The notes below the pieces were generated by a model that searched no databases, was not told the DNA's origin, and saw only the letters and a program-made list of their open reading frames with translations. This document shows positions 45,792 to 55,564 of a stretch of 64,000 nt of DNA, piece by piece. The DNA comes from an unicellular cyanobacterium SU2 (GTDB taxonomy: Bacteria > Cyanobacteriota > Cyanobacteriia > Cyanobacteriales > Microcystaceae). Numbering within the stretch: the first letter of the stretch is position 1; every line of letters starts with the position of its first letter. The stretch lies in NCBI GenBank assembly GCA_002110465.1, contig NEED01000069.1, positions 186,001-250,000 on the forward strand. The letters are read 5' to 3'. Made by a program: the position numbers and the translations under genes.

Positions 45792-46667
45792 ATGTTTTTA
45801 GTCACTGGTGCAACAGGTTCTCTCGGACGGAGAATTGTTAGACAACTGAGAGATATAGAAACCCCTATTCGTGGGTTTGTTCGCCTTTTCTCCAACTATC
45901 GTGAATTAGAAGATCGTGGCGCAGAAATTTTTATCGGAGACTTAAAAAATGACAAAGATATCGCTAAATCAACTAAAGATATAGACTATATCATCAGTAG
46001 TCATGGTTCAGGAGAAGATACCCAAGCATTAGATTATAGAGCCAATATTGAATTGATTGATTGTGCCAAAGAAAACGGGGTTAAACATTTTGTTTATATT
46101 TCCGTTTTAGGGGTGGATCGAGGTTACGAAGATGCACCGGTATTTAAAGCAAAGCGGGAAGTAGAAAAATATTTGATGGCTAGTGGTTTAAACTATACAA
46201 TTTTACGGCCATCGGGATTTGCTAATAACCTTCTTCCTCTAGCTGAGAGATTCCGAGAAACAGGAATTTATCTGTTAATTGGCGATCCCCAAAATCGTTC
46301 CTCTATTGTGAGTACCGACGATCTAGCCAAAATTGCCATTGCTTCAGTGAGGGTAGAAGGAGCCAAAAATCAAATTTTTTCGGTGGGTGGTCCTCAAGTT
46401 ATTACCAGAGGAGAAATTCCGAAAATTTTTGGTCGTATCTTTCAAAAAGACCCCTTAATTATTAATACTCCTCTTGTGGTATTCGATGGTTTGCGATCGG
46501 GGTTAGGATTATTTAACCCGCAACTTCAACGATCTTTGGGAACTCTTCGCACCCTATTAGCTCATGAATTTTTCTGTACACCCGAAGAAATTAGAAAATT
46601 AGAAGAAACCTATGACATGAAACTAGAATCGTTAGAAAGCTTTCTCCGTCGCTACTTAGGAAGTTAG
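45792..46667 (+). CDS. Atypical SDR, NmrA/Ycf39-like NAD(P)-binding protein
   Basis: This 291-aa protein has an N-terminal Rossmann motif (FLVTGATGSLGRRIVRQL), IFIGDLKNDKDI, a VYISVLGVDRG segment and an LRPSGFANNLL region. This is the atypical SDR pattern (NmrA-like, SDR_a5), in which the active-site YxxxK is often altered. Ycf39-type relatives help in photosystem II or chlorophyll-protein assembly, while others are NADP-sensing or ubiquinone-related; no specific role can be given here. GAGGAAAA precedes the ATG. Confidence 0.8.
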   Translation: MFLVTGATGSLGRRIVRQLRDIETPIRGFVRLFSNYRELEDRGAEIFIGDLKNDKDIAKSTKDIDYIISSHGSGEDTQALDYRANIELIDCAKENGVKHFVYISVLGVDRGYEDAPVFKAKREVEKYLMASGLNYTILRPSGFANNLLPLAERFRETGIYLLIGDPQNRSSIVSTDDLAKIAIASVRVEGAKNQIFSVGGPQVITRGEIPKIFGRIFQKDPLIINTPLVVFDGLRSGLGLFNPQLQRSLGTLRTLLAHEFFCTPEEIRKLEETYDMKLESLESFLRRYLGS

Positions 46668-46839
46668 GCTTGATCAAGGGTAGAAGGCAGAACTAAAGCT
46701 AAATTTCTTTCTCTCCTACTTGGGTGTTCTCTAGCTCCTAGTGACTCCCGAAATTGGAACTAAATTTTTCGGTTGACTGGGTAAGTCTTAGAGAAGCAAG
46801 ATATAATTTGTTACAAAACCGATTCAAAAAGATTTTGTA

Positions 46840-47160
46840 ATGAGTAATCCCGTCCTTCATGCCTTTTTCCTCGGTCGAGCTTTCGCTGAAGTTCTCAGCG
46901 AGAAAATAGAAGATAGCCTGACCAACGCCCTCAGTGAATTGGGGAAGTTTGACGCTCAACAGCGCGAAGAACTACGACAGTTCATCGAAGAAGTGCAAGC
47001 TAGGGCGCAAGTTGATGTGGCTCAAGGGGATACCGTAACAACGACAACAACCCCCAGTGAAGACTCCCCCACGGATTTACAAGAAACGATAGACGATTTA
47101 CGGGCTGAAATTGCCCGTCTCAAAGCCGAATTAAAAAATTATCGCGCCCAAAGAACTTAA
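46840..47160 (+). CDS. DUF6825 family small protein
   Basis: This 106-aa protein begins [46 protein letters not shown], a strongly conserved cyanobacterial and plastid pattern (DUF6825). A Thr/Ser linker leads to a C-terminal coiled coil ([24 protein letters not shown]). It is probably soluble or membrane-associated. Function is unknown. It lies 67 bp before the ABC1 kinase gene on the same strand, and co-transcription is possible. Confidence 0.7.
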   Translation: MSNPVLHAFFLGRAFAEVLSEKIEDSLTNALSELGKFDAQQREELRQFIEEVQARAQVDVAQGDTVTTTTTPSEDSPTDLQETIDDLRAEIARLKAELKNYRAQRT

Positions 47161-47226
47161 CTGTCTATTCCCGTCTATTTTTTTCCTTTGTGATCAATTT
47201 CAATAACCCTCAGCCCCAAAAACCGA

Positions 47227-48978
47227 GTGTCTGCCCTGTCTTCCAATGTCAACCCTTCCCATTCCTCAACAAGAACTTCAGTCCCTAATCGCGTGACTCA
47301 ATTAGAAACTGCTAAAAAATACCGTTGGAATCGGGAAAAATATTCTATTACTCGCCGTCGTCTAGATATTTGGCGGTTCGTATTAACCTTACTCACCCAA
47401 TTTTGGCTCAATGGTAAAAAGTGGAGCTATCAAGGGGGCTATAGTGAGGAAAAACTAGCTGCTCGACGGCAAAAACAAGCGGTGTGGATCCGAGAAAATC
47501 TACTTAATCTCGGACCGACTTTCATTAAAGTTGGTCAATTATTTTCCACCCGTGCCGATTTATTTCCCCCTGAATACGTCGCCGAATTATCGAAACTTCA
47601 AGATGAAGTCCCTGCTTTTACCTATGAGCAAGTGACAGCCATCATCGAAGGCGATTTTGGCAAACCCCTTCCCAAACTGTTCAGTAACTTTGACCCAATT
47701 CCCATTGCAGCAGCCAGCTTAGGTCAAGTCCACAAAGCTCAACTTCACTCAGGGGAAGAGGTGGTGGTTAAGGTACAACGACCCGGATTAAAACAACTGT
47801 TTACCATTGATCTAGCTATTCTCAAGCGTATTGCTTACTATTTCCAGAATCATCCCCGTTGGGGTAAAGGACGGGATTGGATTGGCATTTATGAGGAATG
47901 TTGCCGTATTTTATGGTTAGAAACAGATTACCTCAACGAAGGACAAAATGCCGATACCTTCCGTCGTAATTTTCGTGGCGAAGATTGGGTCAAAGTTCCC
48001 CGAATTTACTGGCGTTACACTTCCCCCCGCGTTTTGACCCTCGAATATATGCCAGGGATTAAAATTAGCCACTACGAAGGTCTTGAAGCGGCCGGATTAA
48101 ACCGTAAAACCTTGGCTAAACTTGGAGCCAAAGCCTATTTATATCAACTGCTCAATAGTGGATTTTTCCATGCAGACCCTCACCCAGGAAATATTGCAGT
48201 AAGTACGGATGGATCTTTAATTTTTTATGATTTTGGTATGATGGGGCGCATTAATACCAATGTCCGTGAACAATTAATGGATACCTTATTTGGCATTGCT
48301 CAAAAAGATGCCGATCGCGTGGTATCGTCCTTAGTAGCTCTGGGTGCATTAAGTCCAGTAGATGATATGGGGCCAGTGCGTCGTTCGATTCAATTTATGC
48401 TCGACAATTTCATGGACAAACCCTTTGAGGAACAGTCCGTTAGTCAAATTAGCGATGATTTGTATGAAATTGCTTACGATCAACCTTTTCGATTTCCGGC
48501 CACCTTTACCTTTGTTATGCGAGCCTTTTCAACCCTAGAAGGGGTGGGTAAAGGATTAGACCCAGAATTTAACTTCATGGAGGTGGCACAACCGTTTGCC
48601 ATGCAGCTTATGACAGATATTAATGGCAATGGCCAAACCAGTATTCTCGATGAATTAGGAAGACAAGCAGCTCAAGTGAGCAGCACCGCTTTAGGATTAC
48701 CCCAACGCATTGAAGATACAATCGGAAAGCTCGATCGCGGTGACATTCGTTTGCGGGTACGTTCAGTTGAGTCTGACCGTTTATTACGTCGCCTAAGCCT
48801 GATGCAAATGGGAACTAACTACACTATTCTTATTAGTACTTTAGTGGTATCGGCAACCCTTTTATTTGTTAATGGGTCTATTTCCTGGGCAATAGCCGCT
48901 ATCATAGTAGCATTGGCTCCAGGTTGGGCATTGTTTCGCCTGCTTCGCCGTCTTGATCGCTTAGATCGGATGTTTTAG
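47227..48978 (+). CDS. ABC1/UbiB/AarF-family atypical kinase
   Basis: This 583-aa protein starts at a GTG. Its ABC1 domain has the KxGQ motif (FIKVGQLFSTRADLFPPEYV), the Ala-rich loop AAASLGQVHKA, the catalytic loop HADPHPGN and the metal-binding YDFGMMGR. Two TM helices close the C-terminus (~535-575). ABC1K proteins are thylakoid-associated atypical kinases/ATPases that support plastoquinone or tocopherol metabolism and light-stress tolerance. A PP2C phosphatase gene follows 45 bp later. Confidence 0.9.
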   Translation: MSALSSNVNPSHSSTRTSVPNRVTQLETAKKYRWNREKYSITRRRLDIWRFVLTLLTQFWLNGKKWSYQGGYSEEKLAARRQKQAVWIRENLLNLGPTFIKVGQLFSTRADLFPPEYVAELSKLQDEVPAFTYEQVTAIIEGDFGKPLPKLFSNFDPIPIAAASLGQVHKAQLHSGEEVVVKVQRPGLKQLFTIDLAILKRIAYYFQNHPRWGKGRDWIGIYEECCRILWLETDYLNEGQNADTFRRNFRGEDWVKVPRIYWRYTSPRVLTLEYMPGIKISHYEGLEAAGLNRKTLAKLGAKAYLYQLLNSGFFHADPHPGNIAVSTDGSLIFYDFGMMGRINTNVREQLMDTLFGIAQKDADRVVSSLVALGALSPVDDMGPVRRSIQFMLDNFMDKPFEEQSVSQISDDLYEIAYDQPFRFPATFTFVMRAFSTLEGVGKGLDPEFNFMEVAQPFAMQLMTDINGNGQTSILDELGRQAAQVSSTALGLPQRIEDTIGKLDRGDIRLRVRSVESDRLLRRLSLMQMGTNYTILISTLVVSATLLFVNGSISWAIAAIIVALAPGWALFRLLRRLDRLDRMF

Positions 48979-49023
48979 TGTTTTGTTTATTATTTTTGTA
49001 AATCGTTAGTAACTAAATCACCA

Positions 49024-49797
49024 ATGATGAATCGTCGCTTCACGGGTCTTACTGATACGGGAGTCCTCAGATCAGTTAATCAAGATAATTTCTACATCGA
49101 CCCCGAGGGGAGATTTTTTATTGTAGCTGACGGGATGGGAGGCCATGCAGGAGGAGAAGAAGCCAGCCAAATTGCAGCCCAACAAATTAAAACCTATCTT
49201 AATACTCACTGGGACTCGGACACTCCATCTCATATTCTCCTCGAAAAAGCTTTATTAGAAGCTAATCAAGGAATTCTTAACGACCAACAAGAAAATCCCG
49301 AACGGGGGGATATGGGAACAACAGCAGTTGTCATCATGTTCCGTAATCACCAGCCTTGGCGGGCTCACATTGGAGATTCTCGTCTTTATCGCCTTCGTGA
49401 AACTCGTCTTGAACAAATTACAGAAGATCATACTTGGGTAGCACGAGCCTTGAAAATGGGGGATATTACCCATGAACAGGCTAAAACCCATCCTTGGCGG
49501 CACGTTCTCTTCCAATGTCTAGGGCGTAAGGATGTTAATACTGTTGAAATTGCTCGTCTTGATCTTAAAGCTGGCGATCGCTTGTTATTGTGCAGTGATG
49601 GGTTAACCGAAGAACTTCCTGATGAAACGATCGAGCAGGTTTTTGAACAACAAGAATCTTGTGAAGTAGTGGCTAAAAATCTCGTCGAAGCAGCTAAAGA
49701 AGCAGGGGGATCAGACAATATCACGGTGGTTATTGTAGTTGAAGACGGGGATAATCAACTGCTTGAAGAGGACGATATTGATACCGATATTCAATGA
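49024..49797 (+). CDS. PP2C-type serine/threonine protein phosphatase
   Basis: This 257-aa PPM-family phosphatase has the metal-binding motifs DTGVLRSVNQDNF, VADGMGGHAGGE, GDSRLYRL, LCSDGLTEEL and GGSDNITVVIV. It is the single-domain Stp1/PstP type. It dephosphorylates Ser/Thr in cytosolic proteins; the target is unknown. It follows the ABC1-kinase gene, suggesting a linked pair, although ABC1 proteins are not standard protein kinases. Confidence 0.92.
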   Translation: MMNRRFTGLTDTGVLRSVNQDNFYIDPEGRFFIVADGMGGHAGGEEASQIAAQQIKTYLNTHWDSDTPSHILLEKALLEANQGILNDQQENPERGDMGTTAVVIMFRNHQPWRAHIGDSRLYRLRETRLEQITEDHTWVARALKMGDITHEQAKTHPWRHVLFQCLGRKDVNTVEIARLDLKAGDRLLLCSDGLTEELPDETIEQVFEQQESCEVVAKNLVEAAKEAGGSDNITVVIVVEDGDNQLLEEDDIDTDIQ

Positions 49798-49918
49798 TTA
49801 TACTGTCACCTGTTGGCTGTCTCCACCAAAATCGTTAAAGTCTTGAGGTTGTTTATAATCTTTAAAATATTGGCACTTGCATTAATATAATATCTTTATC
49901 GTGAATTTATTCACAATA

Positions 49919-50407
49919 TCATGAATTATCGGCAAGCTTAAATAGGTTTCCCCCAGTTACCCGACAAGTTCGCCAATCAGGTAATACATCAGCCCCCATT
50001 GTTTGATAAAACTCAATAGCCGGGTTATTCCAATCCAAGACACTCCACTCTAAGCGTCCTGCCCCTTTTTCAAGGGCTAATTGGGCTAAATAAATCAATA
50101 GAGACTTACCAATACCTTGACGACGATAATTCGGTAAGACAAATAAATCTTCGAGATAAATTCCTGGCTTAGTTAAAAAGGTAGAATAGTTGTAGAAAAA
50201 AAGAGCAAACCCGACGCATCGATTTTTCCATTCTGCGACAATGGCCTCTGCGTAGGGCTGTTCTCCAAACAAATGTTCCCTTAACGCCTCTGCATCCCCG
50301 GTTACTTGATGGGAGAGCTTTTCGTACTCGGCTAAAGCTTGAATTAAGGTAAATAAGTCTGCAACATCTGAGGGATGAGCGGGGCGTATTCTAAGACTTT
50401 TGTTCAT
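49919..50407 (-). CDS. GNAT-family N-acetyltransferase
   Basis: This 162-aa acetyltransferase begins LRIRPAHPSDVADLFTLIQALAEYEKL and has GIYLEDLFVLPNYRRQGIGKSLLIYLAQLALEKGAGRLEWSVLDWN, the acetyl-CoA loop R-R-Q-G-I-G-K of the thialysine/diamine (SSAT-like) acetyltransferase group. The substrate is probably a small amine or amino acid. It lies 143 bp upstream of the sigma factor stop and is not operonic with it. Confidence 0.88.
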   Translation of the reverse strand: MNKSLRIRPAHPSDVADLFTLIQALAEYEKLSHQVTGDAEALREHLFGEQPYAEAIVAEWKNRCVGFALFFYNYSTFLTKPGIYLEDLFVLPNYRRQGIGKSLLIYLAQLALEKGAGRLEWSVLDWNNPAIEFYQTMGADVLPDWRTCRVTGGNLFKLADNS

Positions 50408-50502
50408 GAATTTTTTGTTAAGAAATAGAAAACAGAAAATAGTAGAATTTCGAGATATTTTTAATTGTTGATTGTAGTTTAACTAAGAAAACCTACTAAT
50501 TC

Positions 50503-50548
50503 ACTATTTACTATTTACTATTTACTATTTACTATTCACTATTCACTA
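50503..50548. repeat. Tandem heptanucleotide repeat (ACTATTY)
   Basis: Six consecutive 7-bp units (ACTATTT four times, ACTATTC twice) plus ACTA run from 50503 to 50548, ending 1 bp before the sigma-factor stop codon at 50550. Short tandem heptamers of this type are frequent between genes in heterocystous and unicellular cyanobacteria. Confidence 0.9.
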
Positions 50549-50549
50549 A

Positions 50550-51677
50550 CTAATTTAACCATCCTTTTAAACGACGGGCGACTTGGGGACGGCGTAATTT
50601 CCGCATCGCTTTGCTTTGGATTTGACGGACTCGTTCACGGGATAAATTAAACATTCCTCCCACTTCTTCTAGGGTATACGGTTGGCTAGTGGATAATCCA
50701 TAGCGTAAAGAAATAACATCTTTTTCTCGTTCTGTCAGCACATCACTTAACACCGCCGAGATTTCATGACGTAACATTCCCTCACTCATTTGTTCTTCAG
50801 GAAGTTGTAATTCTTGATCTTCAAGTAAGTCCACTAATTCCGTATCTTCTCCTTTGCCAACGCGATGATTTAACGACAGAGACTGTCTGCGTAATTGTAA
50901 TAATTGACGTAGTTGCGGAGGAGTCATTTCTAACTCGGCAGCAAGTTCTTTCTCATTAGGATTACGTTGTAACTTTTGCTTCAAAACCCGCTGCGCTTTT
51001 TTGAGTTTGTTCAGCTTTTCAACAACATGAATTGGTAAGCGAATCGTCCGCGCGTCGTTGGCAATTGTACGGGTAATTGCTTGGCGAATCCACCAATAGG
51101 CGTAGGTAGAAAACTTATAACCCTTGTTGGGATCGAATTTTTCAGCAGCCCGATTTAAACCAATTGCCCCTTCTTGTATCAAATCTAGAAAAGGAACTCC
51201 TCGATTAAGGTAACGTTTAGCAATGGAAACTACCAACCTTAAATTAGACCGAATCATCTTCCGTTTGGCAGTACGTCCGTGATAAAGACGGGTTTCAAAC
51301 TGGCGTTGATTGTCAAACCCCATCGCCTTAGCTAATTCTATTTTAGTTGGGTGGCGTTGCAGTTCTTCTTGGAGTTGTTGACGTTTTTCTTCTGTTTCTA
51401 CTAAAAACTGAACATTTTTAGCTAACTCTACTTCTTCTTCTGCTTCAAGTAAGGGATAGCGTGACATTTCTTTGAAAAATGCTCCCACTGTGTCATCTGA
51501 GACGGTCTTACGGTATCCAGGGGGGTATTGATTGCCTAAGTCATCGGATAATACAGAAAATTCCACTTCAACTCCCTGAAGATCAGTGTCAGTCTCAGAC
51601 ATCGTTTCTGAGTCAAAAGTGTCTGAAGTAAATGGGGAACTTAGAGAAGGGTTTTGCATCATTTTAGTTATGTCCAT
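50550..51677 (-). CDS. Group 2 RpoD/SigA-family RNA polymerase sigma factor
   Basis: This 375-aa sigma-70 protein has region 1.2 (DTVGAFFKEMSRYPLLEAEEEVELAK), region 2 (RSNLRLVVSIAKRYLNRGVPFLDLIQEGAIGLNRAAEKFDP, then YKFSTYAYWWIRQAITRTIA), region 3 and a region 4.2 helix-turn-helix (YTLEEVGGMFNLSRERVRQIQSKAMRKLRRP). The long region 1.1 of SigA is missing, so it is a group 2 (SigB/C/D/E-like) factor. A DTDLQGVEVEFSV-type acidic N-terminus precedes. Which paralogue it is cannot be decided by eye. Confidence 0.9.
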   Translation of the reverse strand: MDITKMMQNPSLSSPFTSDTFDSETMSETDTDLQGVEVEFSVLSDDLGNQYPPGYRKTVSDDTVGAFFKEMSRYPLLEAEEEVELAKNVQFLVETEEKRQQLQEELQRHPTKIELAKAMGFDNQRQFETRLYHGRTAKRKMIRSNLRLVVSIAKRYLNRGVPFLDLIQEGAIGLNRAAEKFDPNKGYKFSTYAYWWIRQAITRTIANDARTIRLPIHVVEKLNKLKKAQRVLKQKLQRNPNEKELAAELEMTPPQLRQLLQLRRQSLSLNHRVGKGEDTELVDLLEDQELQLPEEQMSEGMLRHEISAVLSDVLTEREKDVISLRYGLSTSQPYTLEEVGGMFNLSRERVRQIQSKAMRKLRRPQVARRLKGWLN

Positions 51678-52499
51678 AAATCAGATGAGGATAGGGTGAA
51701 AAAAAGATTAATTAGGGTCACGAACAATAAGGGTGAGCAAAAATATCTAGATTAAGATTTCTATGGAGCCGATTGTGACATCAAATCAAATTTAGTGAAG
51801 ATATTTAATGTTTTCTTAAGTAATTCTCCTCGGTGAAAACAACAATAAAAAGAATATAAAGTTATGACACAGAAATAGAAGAGAAGAACTGAATCATTGC
51901 TCAGGTTTAGGTTAACTTACCATTTGAGTTTGTAGCAATTCTGCTATAGCGGGAATTATGTCTACCAAACTACCAGAATTATTTGATGTTTTTGTTTGTC
52001 TAATTACAAAATGGTAAATTTCCCAGGGCAATATTACTATCAATCTCCAGAAACTTAACGGATAATTGAATAGCAAATACAGTTCCCTATCCTAGGAATA
52101 ATCAAGGATAGAGGGAAATCAGATCAGAGGTAGGTGATCGGATTTTTGAGATTGTTATTTTTGAGGATTCTGATAAAGTTTTGTTACAGTAAAAATCTAG
52201 ACTAGGGACAGGAAAACTTAACGAAAAATAAGGATGGTATCTTTTTATACTTTAACGAATTAAAATAGTTTTGGCATTGAGACATTAAGTTTTAAAAAAA
52301 TTTCGCCCCCTGACAAAAGAGAACGGGAGAGTAGATGAATCGAAAAAAAAGAAAATTATCAATGTTGAGAAGCAAGGATTTTAGGTTAGGTTAACAATCT
52401 TGGCTTTTGAGGATACTCTGAACAGGGGAAAAAGGTTAATTTTTTCCATTAATTTTATTAGGATGACTATAGTTGACCGTTAGCAAGCATCTAAGGAGT
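51678..52499. other. Long divergent intergenic region between sigma factor and priA
   Basis: About 820 bp, AT-rich, hold no supported ORF. The stretch near 52141-52280 reads as possible leader or promoter sequence. Two promoters, and possibly a long 5' leader for the sigma gene, would fit. No clear hairpin terminator or RNA gene was seen. Confidence 0.4.
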
Positions 52500-55001
52500 A
52501 TGGCTGATCGCATGGGAACTTTTGTTGTAGCTGAACCGAGATCCTCTTATGACGTAAACTCCTCCAAGGAACAATGGATCGAGGTATTGGTGGATTGTCC
52601 AGGGGTGCAAGGATTGTATACTTACCGTATTCCTCCAGAATTAAGCCTAAAACCAGGGGATATCCTCAGTGTTCCCTTTGGTTCCCAAATTGTCGGCGGT
52701 ATTGCTATCCGTTGCCTGAATAATCTTGGTGATGATCTTGATCCTCAGCGAGTTCGAGATGTAGATGATGTGATTACATCAGGGTTCTTTCCTTCAGGAT
52801 ATTGGCAGTTACTGAATCAAGTTGCTCAGTATTATTGTACTGATTTGATGACAGTAATTCGAGGTGCATTACCACCAGGGTTATTGGGGCGATCGCAACG
52901 TCGCCTTCGTTTAAAACCAGAAACCTTACCCCCTGGGGCTGAAACATTTTGTAGTCCGGTGGCGGGAAAAATTGTAAGGTTATTGCGATCGCAAAAAGAG
53001 GGAAACTATAGCAGCCAATATTTACACCGAGAAATTAGGGGGGCAAGTCGGGGAATACGGGAATTGATCAAACGAGGTTGGATCGAAAGTTACCTCGAAC
53101 CGCCGAAAACCAGTCAACCGAAACAACAAAAAGCTGTTACTTTAGTGGTTGATCGCTTTCCCACTGACTTAACGAAACGACAGCTAGAAGTGTTACAGGT
53201 GTTGCGTCAGCAGGGGGGAGAATGTTGGTTAACACAATTGGTTAAACTTTGTCACACAAGTACCCAAGTCGTTAAAAAACTAGAAGAAAAAGGGTGTGTT
53301 GTTATTCAATATCAAGAACGGTTAAGGTTATTACAACAGCCTCACGTCAACAGCGATCGCCCTAAACAATTAACCCCATCTCAAACCGAAGCGTTAGATG
53401 TTATTACACAATCAGAAAGTTTTGCCCAAATTTTATTGCATGGGGTAACCGGTTCAGGGAAAACTGAAGTTTATTTACAAGCGATCGCCCCTTTATTAGA
53501 TCAAGGAAAATCTGCCTTAGTTTTAGTCCCTGAAATTGGTTTAACGCCTCAACTTACTGATAGATTTCGCGCCCGTTTTGGGAACAAAATTTGTGTCTAT
53601 CATAGTGGGTTATCAGATGGGGAAAGATACGACACTTGGCGACAAATGTTAACAGGAGAACCCCAAGTCGTCATTGGAACCCGATCTGCAATTTTTGCCC
53701 CTTTACCTAATTTAGGATTAATTATTCTTGATGAAGAACATGATTCTAGTTTTAAGCAAACCCAAATTTTACCGACTTATCACGCCCGTAATGTTGCACT
53801 ATGGCGAGGAGAATTAGATAATTGTCCCGTGGTTTTAGGATCAGCCACTCCCTCTCTAGAAAGTTGGGTAAAAATAGTTAATAAAGCTCCAGAAAACTCT
53901 CCCTCTCCCCATCACTATCTTTCCCTACCAGAAAGAATCCAATCTCGTCCTTTACCTCCCGTAGAAATTGTAGACATGAGACGGGAATTCAAATTAGGGA
54001 ATCGTTCTATTTTTAGTCGATCTTTACAAGATGCTTTAGCCGATTTAGAAAGCTCCAGAAAACAAGGAATTCTGTTTATCAATCGTCGAGGACATAGCAC
54101 ATTTGTGTCTTGTCGAAGTTGCGGTTATGTTTTAGAATGTCCCCATTGTGATGTTTCTTTATCCTATCATTATACTCACGAAGGGGCAACAGAATTGCTC
54201 AGATGTCACTATTGTAATTTTAGCCAAAGTCAACCAAGTCAATGTCCTGAATGTCGTTCTCCCTATTTGAAATTTTTTGGGAGTGGAACCCAAAAGGTAA
54301 CCCAAGAATTAACCCGACAATTTCCTAATTTACGTTCTCTTCGTTTTGATAGTGATACAACAAGAACTAAAGGAGCGCATCGTCATTTATTAACTCAATT
54401 TGCTCAGGGAAAAGCAGATTTATTAGTAGGCACTCAAATGTTAACCAAAGGGTTAGACTTAGCTCAAGTTACCTTAGTAGGAGTAGTGGCGGCAGATGGA
54501 CTATTACACCTATCTGATTATAGAGCAGCAGAACGGGCTTTTCAAACCTTAACTCAGGTAGCAGGAAGAGCAGGAAGAGGAGATGATCCTGGCCGTGTAA
54601 TTATTCAAACCTATTCTCCGGAACATCCTGTAATCAAATCAGTTCGTTCCCATGATTATCAGGGGTTTATTGAGGCTGAATTACCCCAAAGAGAAGCGTT
54701 AAGTTATCCTCCTTATGGACGCTTAATTTTAATTCGATTAAGTGGAACTGATGGCATAGAAGTTCAGCAAAGCGCACAAGTCTTAGGAGATATTTTTCGG
54801 GATCAAGTAGGACAAGGCTGCGAAATTTTAGGACCCGCGCCAGCGAATATTATGCGGATAGCAAGGCGTTATCGCTGGCATATTTTATTGAAGTTCGAGC
54901 CTAATTCTGAGGTAATAATACCAGATATTAATGAGTTAAAAAAAGTTTGTTCTCAATCTGTTAGTTTAAGCCTAAATATTGATCCCTTAAGAATTGATTA
55001 A
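52500..55001 (+). CDS. priA: Primosomal replication protein N' (helicase PriA)
   Basis: This 833-aa 3'-5' helicase restarts stalled replication forks. The ATG at 52500 has TAAGGAG 2-8 bp upstream; an in-frame TTG at 52473 is less likely. It carries Walker A GVTGSGKTEVYLQA, DEEHDSSFKQ (DEXH), GSATPSLESW, and a zinc-binding region with CRSCGYVLECPHCD, CHYC and CPEC. Helicase C motifs include GTQMLTKGLDLAQVTLVGV and QVAGRAGRG. Length and order are normal. Confidence 0.95.
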   Translation: MADRMGTFVVAEPRSSYDVNSSKEQWIEVLVDCPGVQGLYTYRIPPELSLKPGDILSVPFGSQIVGGIAIRCLNNLGDDLDPQRVRDVDDVITSGFFPSGYWQLLNQVAQYYCTDLMTVIRGALPPGLLGRSQRRLRLKPETLPPGAETFCSPVAGKIVRLLRSQKEGNYSSQYLHREIRGASRGIRELIKRGWIESYLEPPKTSQPKQQKAVTLVVDRFPTDLTKRQLEVLQVLRQQGGECWLTQLVKLCHTSTQVVKKLEEKGCVVIQYQERLRLLQQPHVNSDRPKQLTPSQTEALDVITQSESFAQILLHGVTGSGKTEVYLQAIAPLLDQGKSALVLVPEIGLTPQLTDRFRARFGNKICVYHSGLSDGERYDTWRQMLTGEPQVVIGTRSAIFAPLPNLGLIILDEEHDSSFKQTQILPTYHARNVALWRGELDNCPVVLGSATPSLESWVKIVNKAPENSPSPHHYLSLPERIQSRPLPPVEIVDMRREFKLGNRSIFSRSLQDALADLESSRKQGILFINRRGHSTFVSCRSCGYVLECPHCDVSLSYHYTHEGATELLRCHYCNFSQSQPSQCPECRSPYLKFFGSGTQKVTQELTRQFPNLRSLRFDSDTTRTKGAHRHLLTQFAQGKADLLVGTQMLTKGLDLAQVTLVGVVAADGLLHLSDYRAAERAFQTLTQVAGRAGRGDDPGRVIIQTYSPEHPVIKSVRSHDYQGFIEAELPQREALSYPPYGRLILIRLSGTDGIEVQQSAQVLGDIFRDQVGQGCEILGPAPANIMRIARRYRWHILLKFEPNSEVIIPDINELKKVCSQSVSLSLNIDPLRID

Positions 55002-55053
55002 ATAGTCATCTTTGATTCTCCATTATTCTAAATATTTATTATCCCAAAACAAG

Positions 55054-55374
55054 TTATTTTTCTTCTTCGTGTTGATGCTTGGTGTGGCTGATATTGAATG
55101 TTTTTTTCTTGAATAATGTGCCAAAGCTTAACGCTGTAATGACACCAAGTATAGTCGAAGGTTCTGGAACAGCCTGGGATGTTATATCTTGTGATGTTGT
55201 TTTAGTTCCAAAATCTATATCTTGATTCGAGGAGTTTGGAAGTGTGTTTTCAGTTGTAGTTATTGTTGATGTCGGTAGGTTATTTGTAACCGTTGTATTG
55301 GTCTGTCGATCACAGGCTGTTATGAAAAATAACAAGATTATGAGTGATCGTTTGATGATAAGTGACTTGTTCAT
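55054..55374 (-). CDS. Small PEP-CTERM protein with lipoprotein signal
   Basis: This 106-aa protein has a lipobox at its N-terminus (SLIILLFFITAC, lipidated Cys ~21). A Thr/Asn-rich middle (TNTTVTNNLPTSTITTTENTLPNSS) leads to the PEP-CTERM signature VPEPST followed by a TM helix (ILGVITALSFGTLF) and KKK. Unlike typical members it has a 17-residue His/Glu-rich tail beyond the basic cluster. PEP-CTERM proteins are targets of exosortase. The two anchors and the tail make it unusual. Confidence 0.7.
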   Translation of the reverse strand: MNKSLIIKRSLIILLFFITACDRQTNTTVTNNLPTSTITTTENTLPNSSNQDIDFGTKTTSQDITSQAVPEPSTILGVITALSFGTLFKKKTFNISHTKHQHEEEK

Positions 55375-55564
55375 GATGGCTTAGAAAACCTTAACATAAA
55401 ACTAATTTTGATATACTATATTTTAGCCGGTTGAAAAATCATTAGTGTGATCTTAATCAAAAGTTCTTGTGAATTCATGTCAAATAGCTGATTATTTGTA
55501 TTCGAGTTTAAGTAAATTTAATTAAGTGAATATACTCATCCTACTTCAGAGGGGAAAATAACAT

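Noticed and set aside
50503-50548. Possible CRISPR array
   Set aside because: The repeats are direct 7-mers without spacers, so this is a simple tandem repeat and not CRISPR.
52473-52499. TTG start for priA at 52473
   Set aside because: ATG at 52500 has TAAGGAG directly upstream; the TTG has none.
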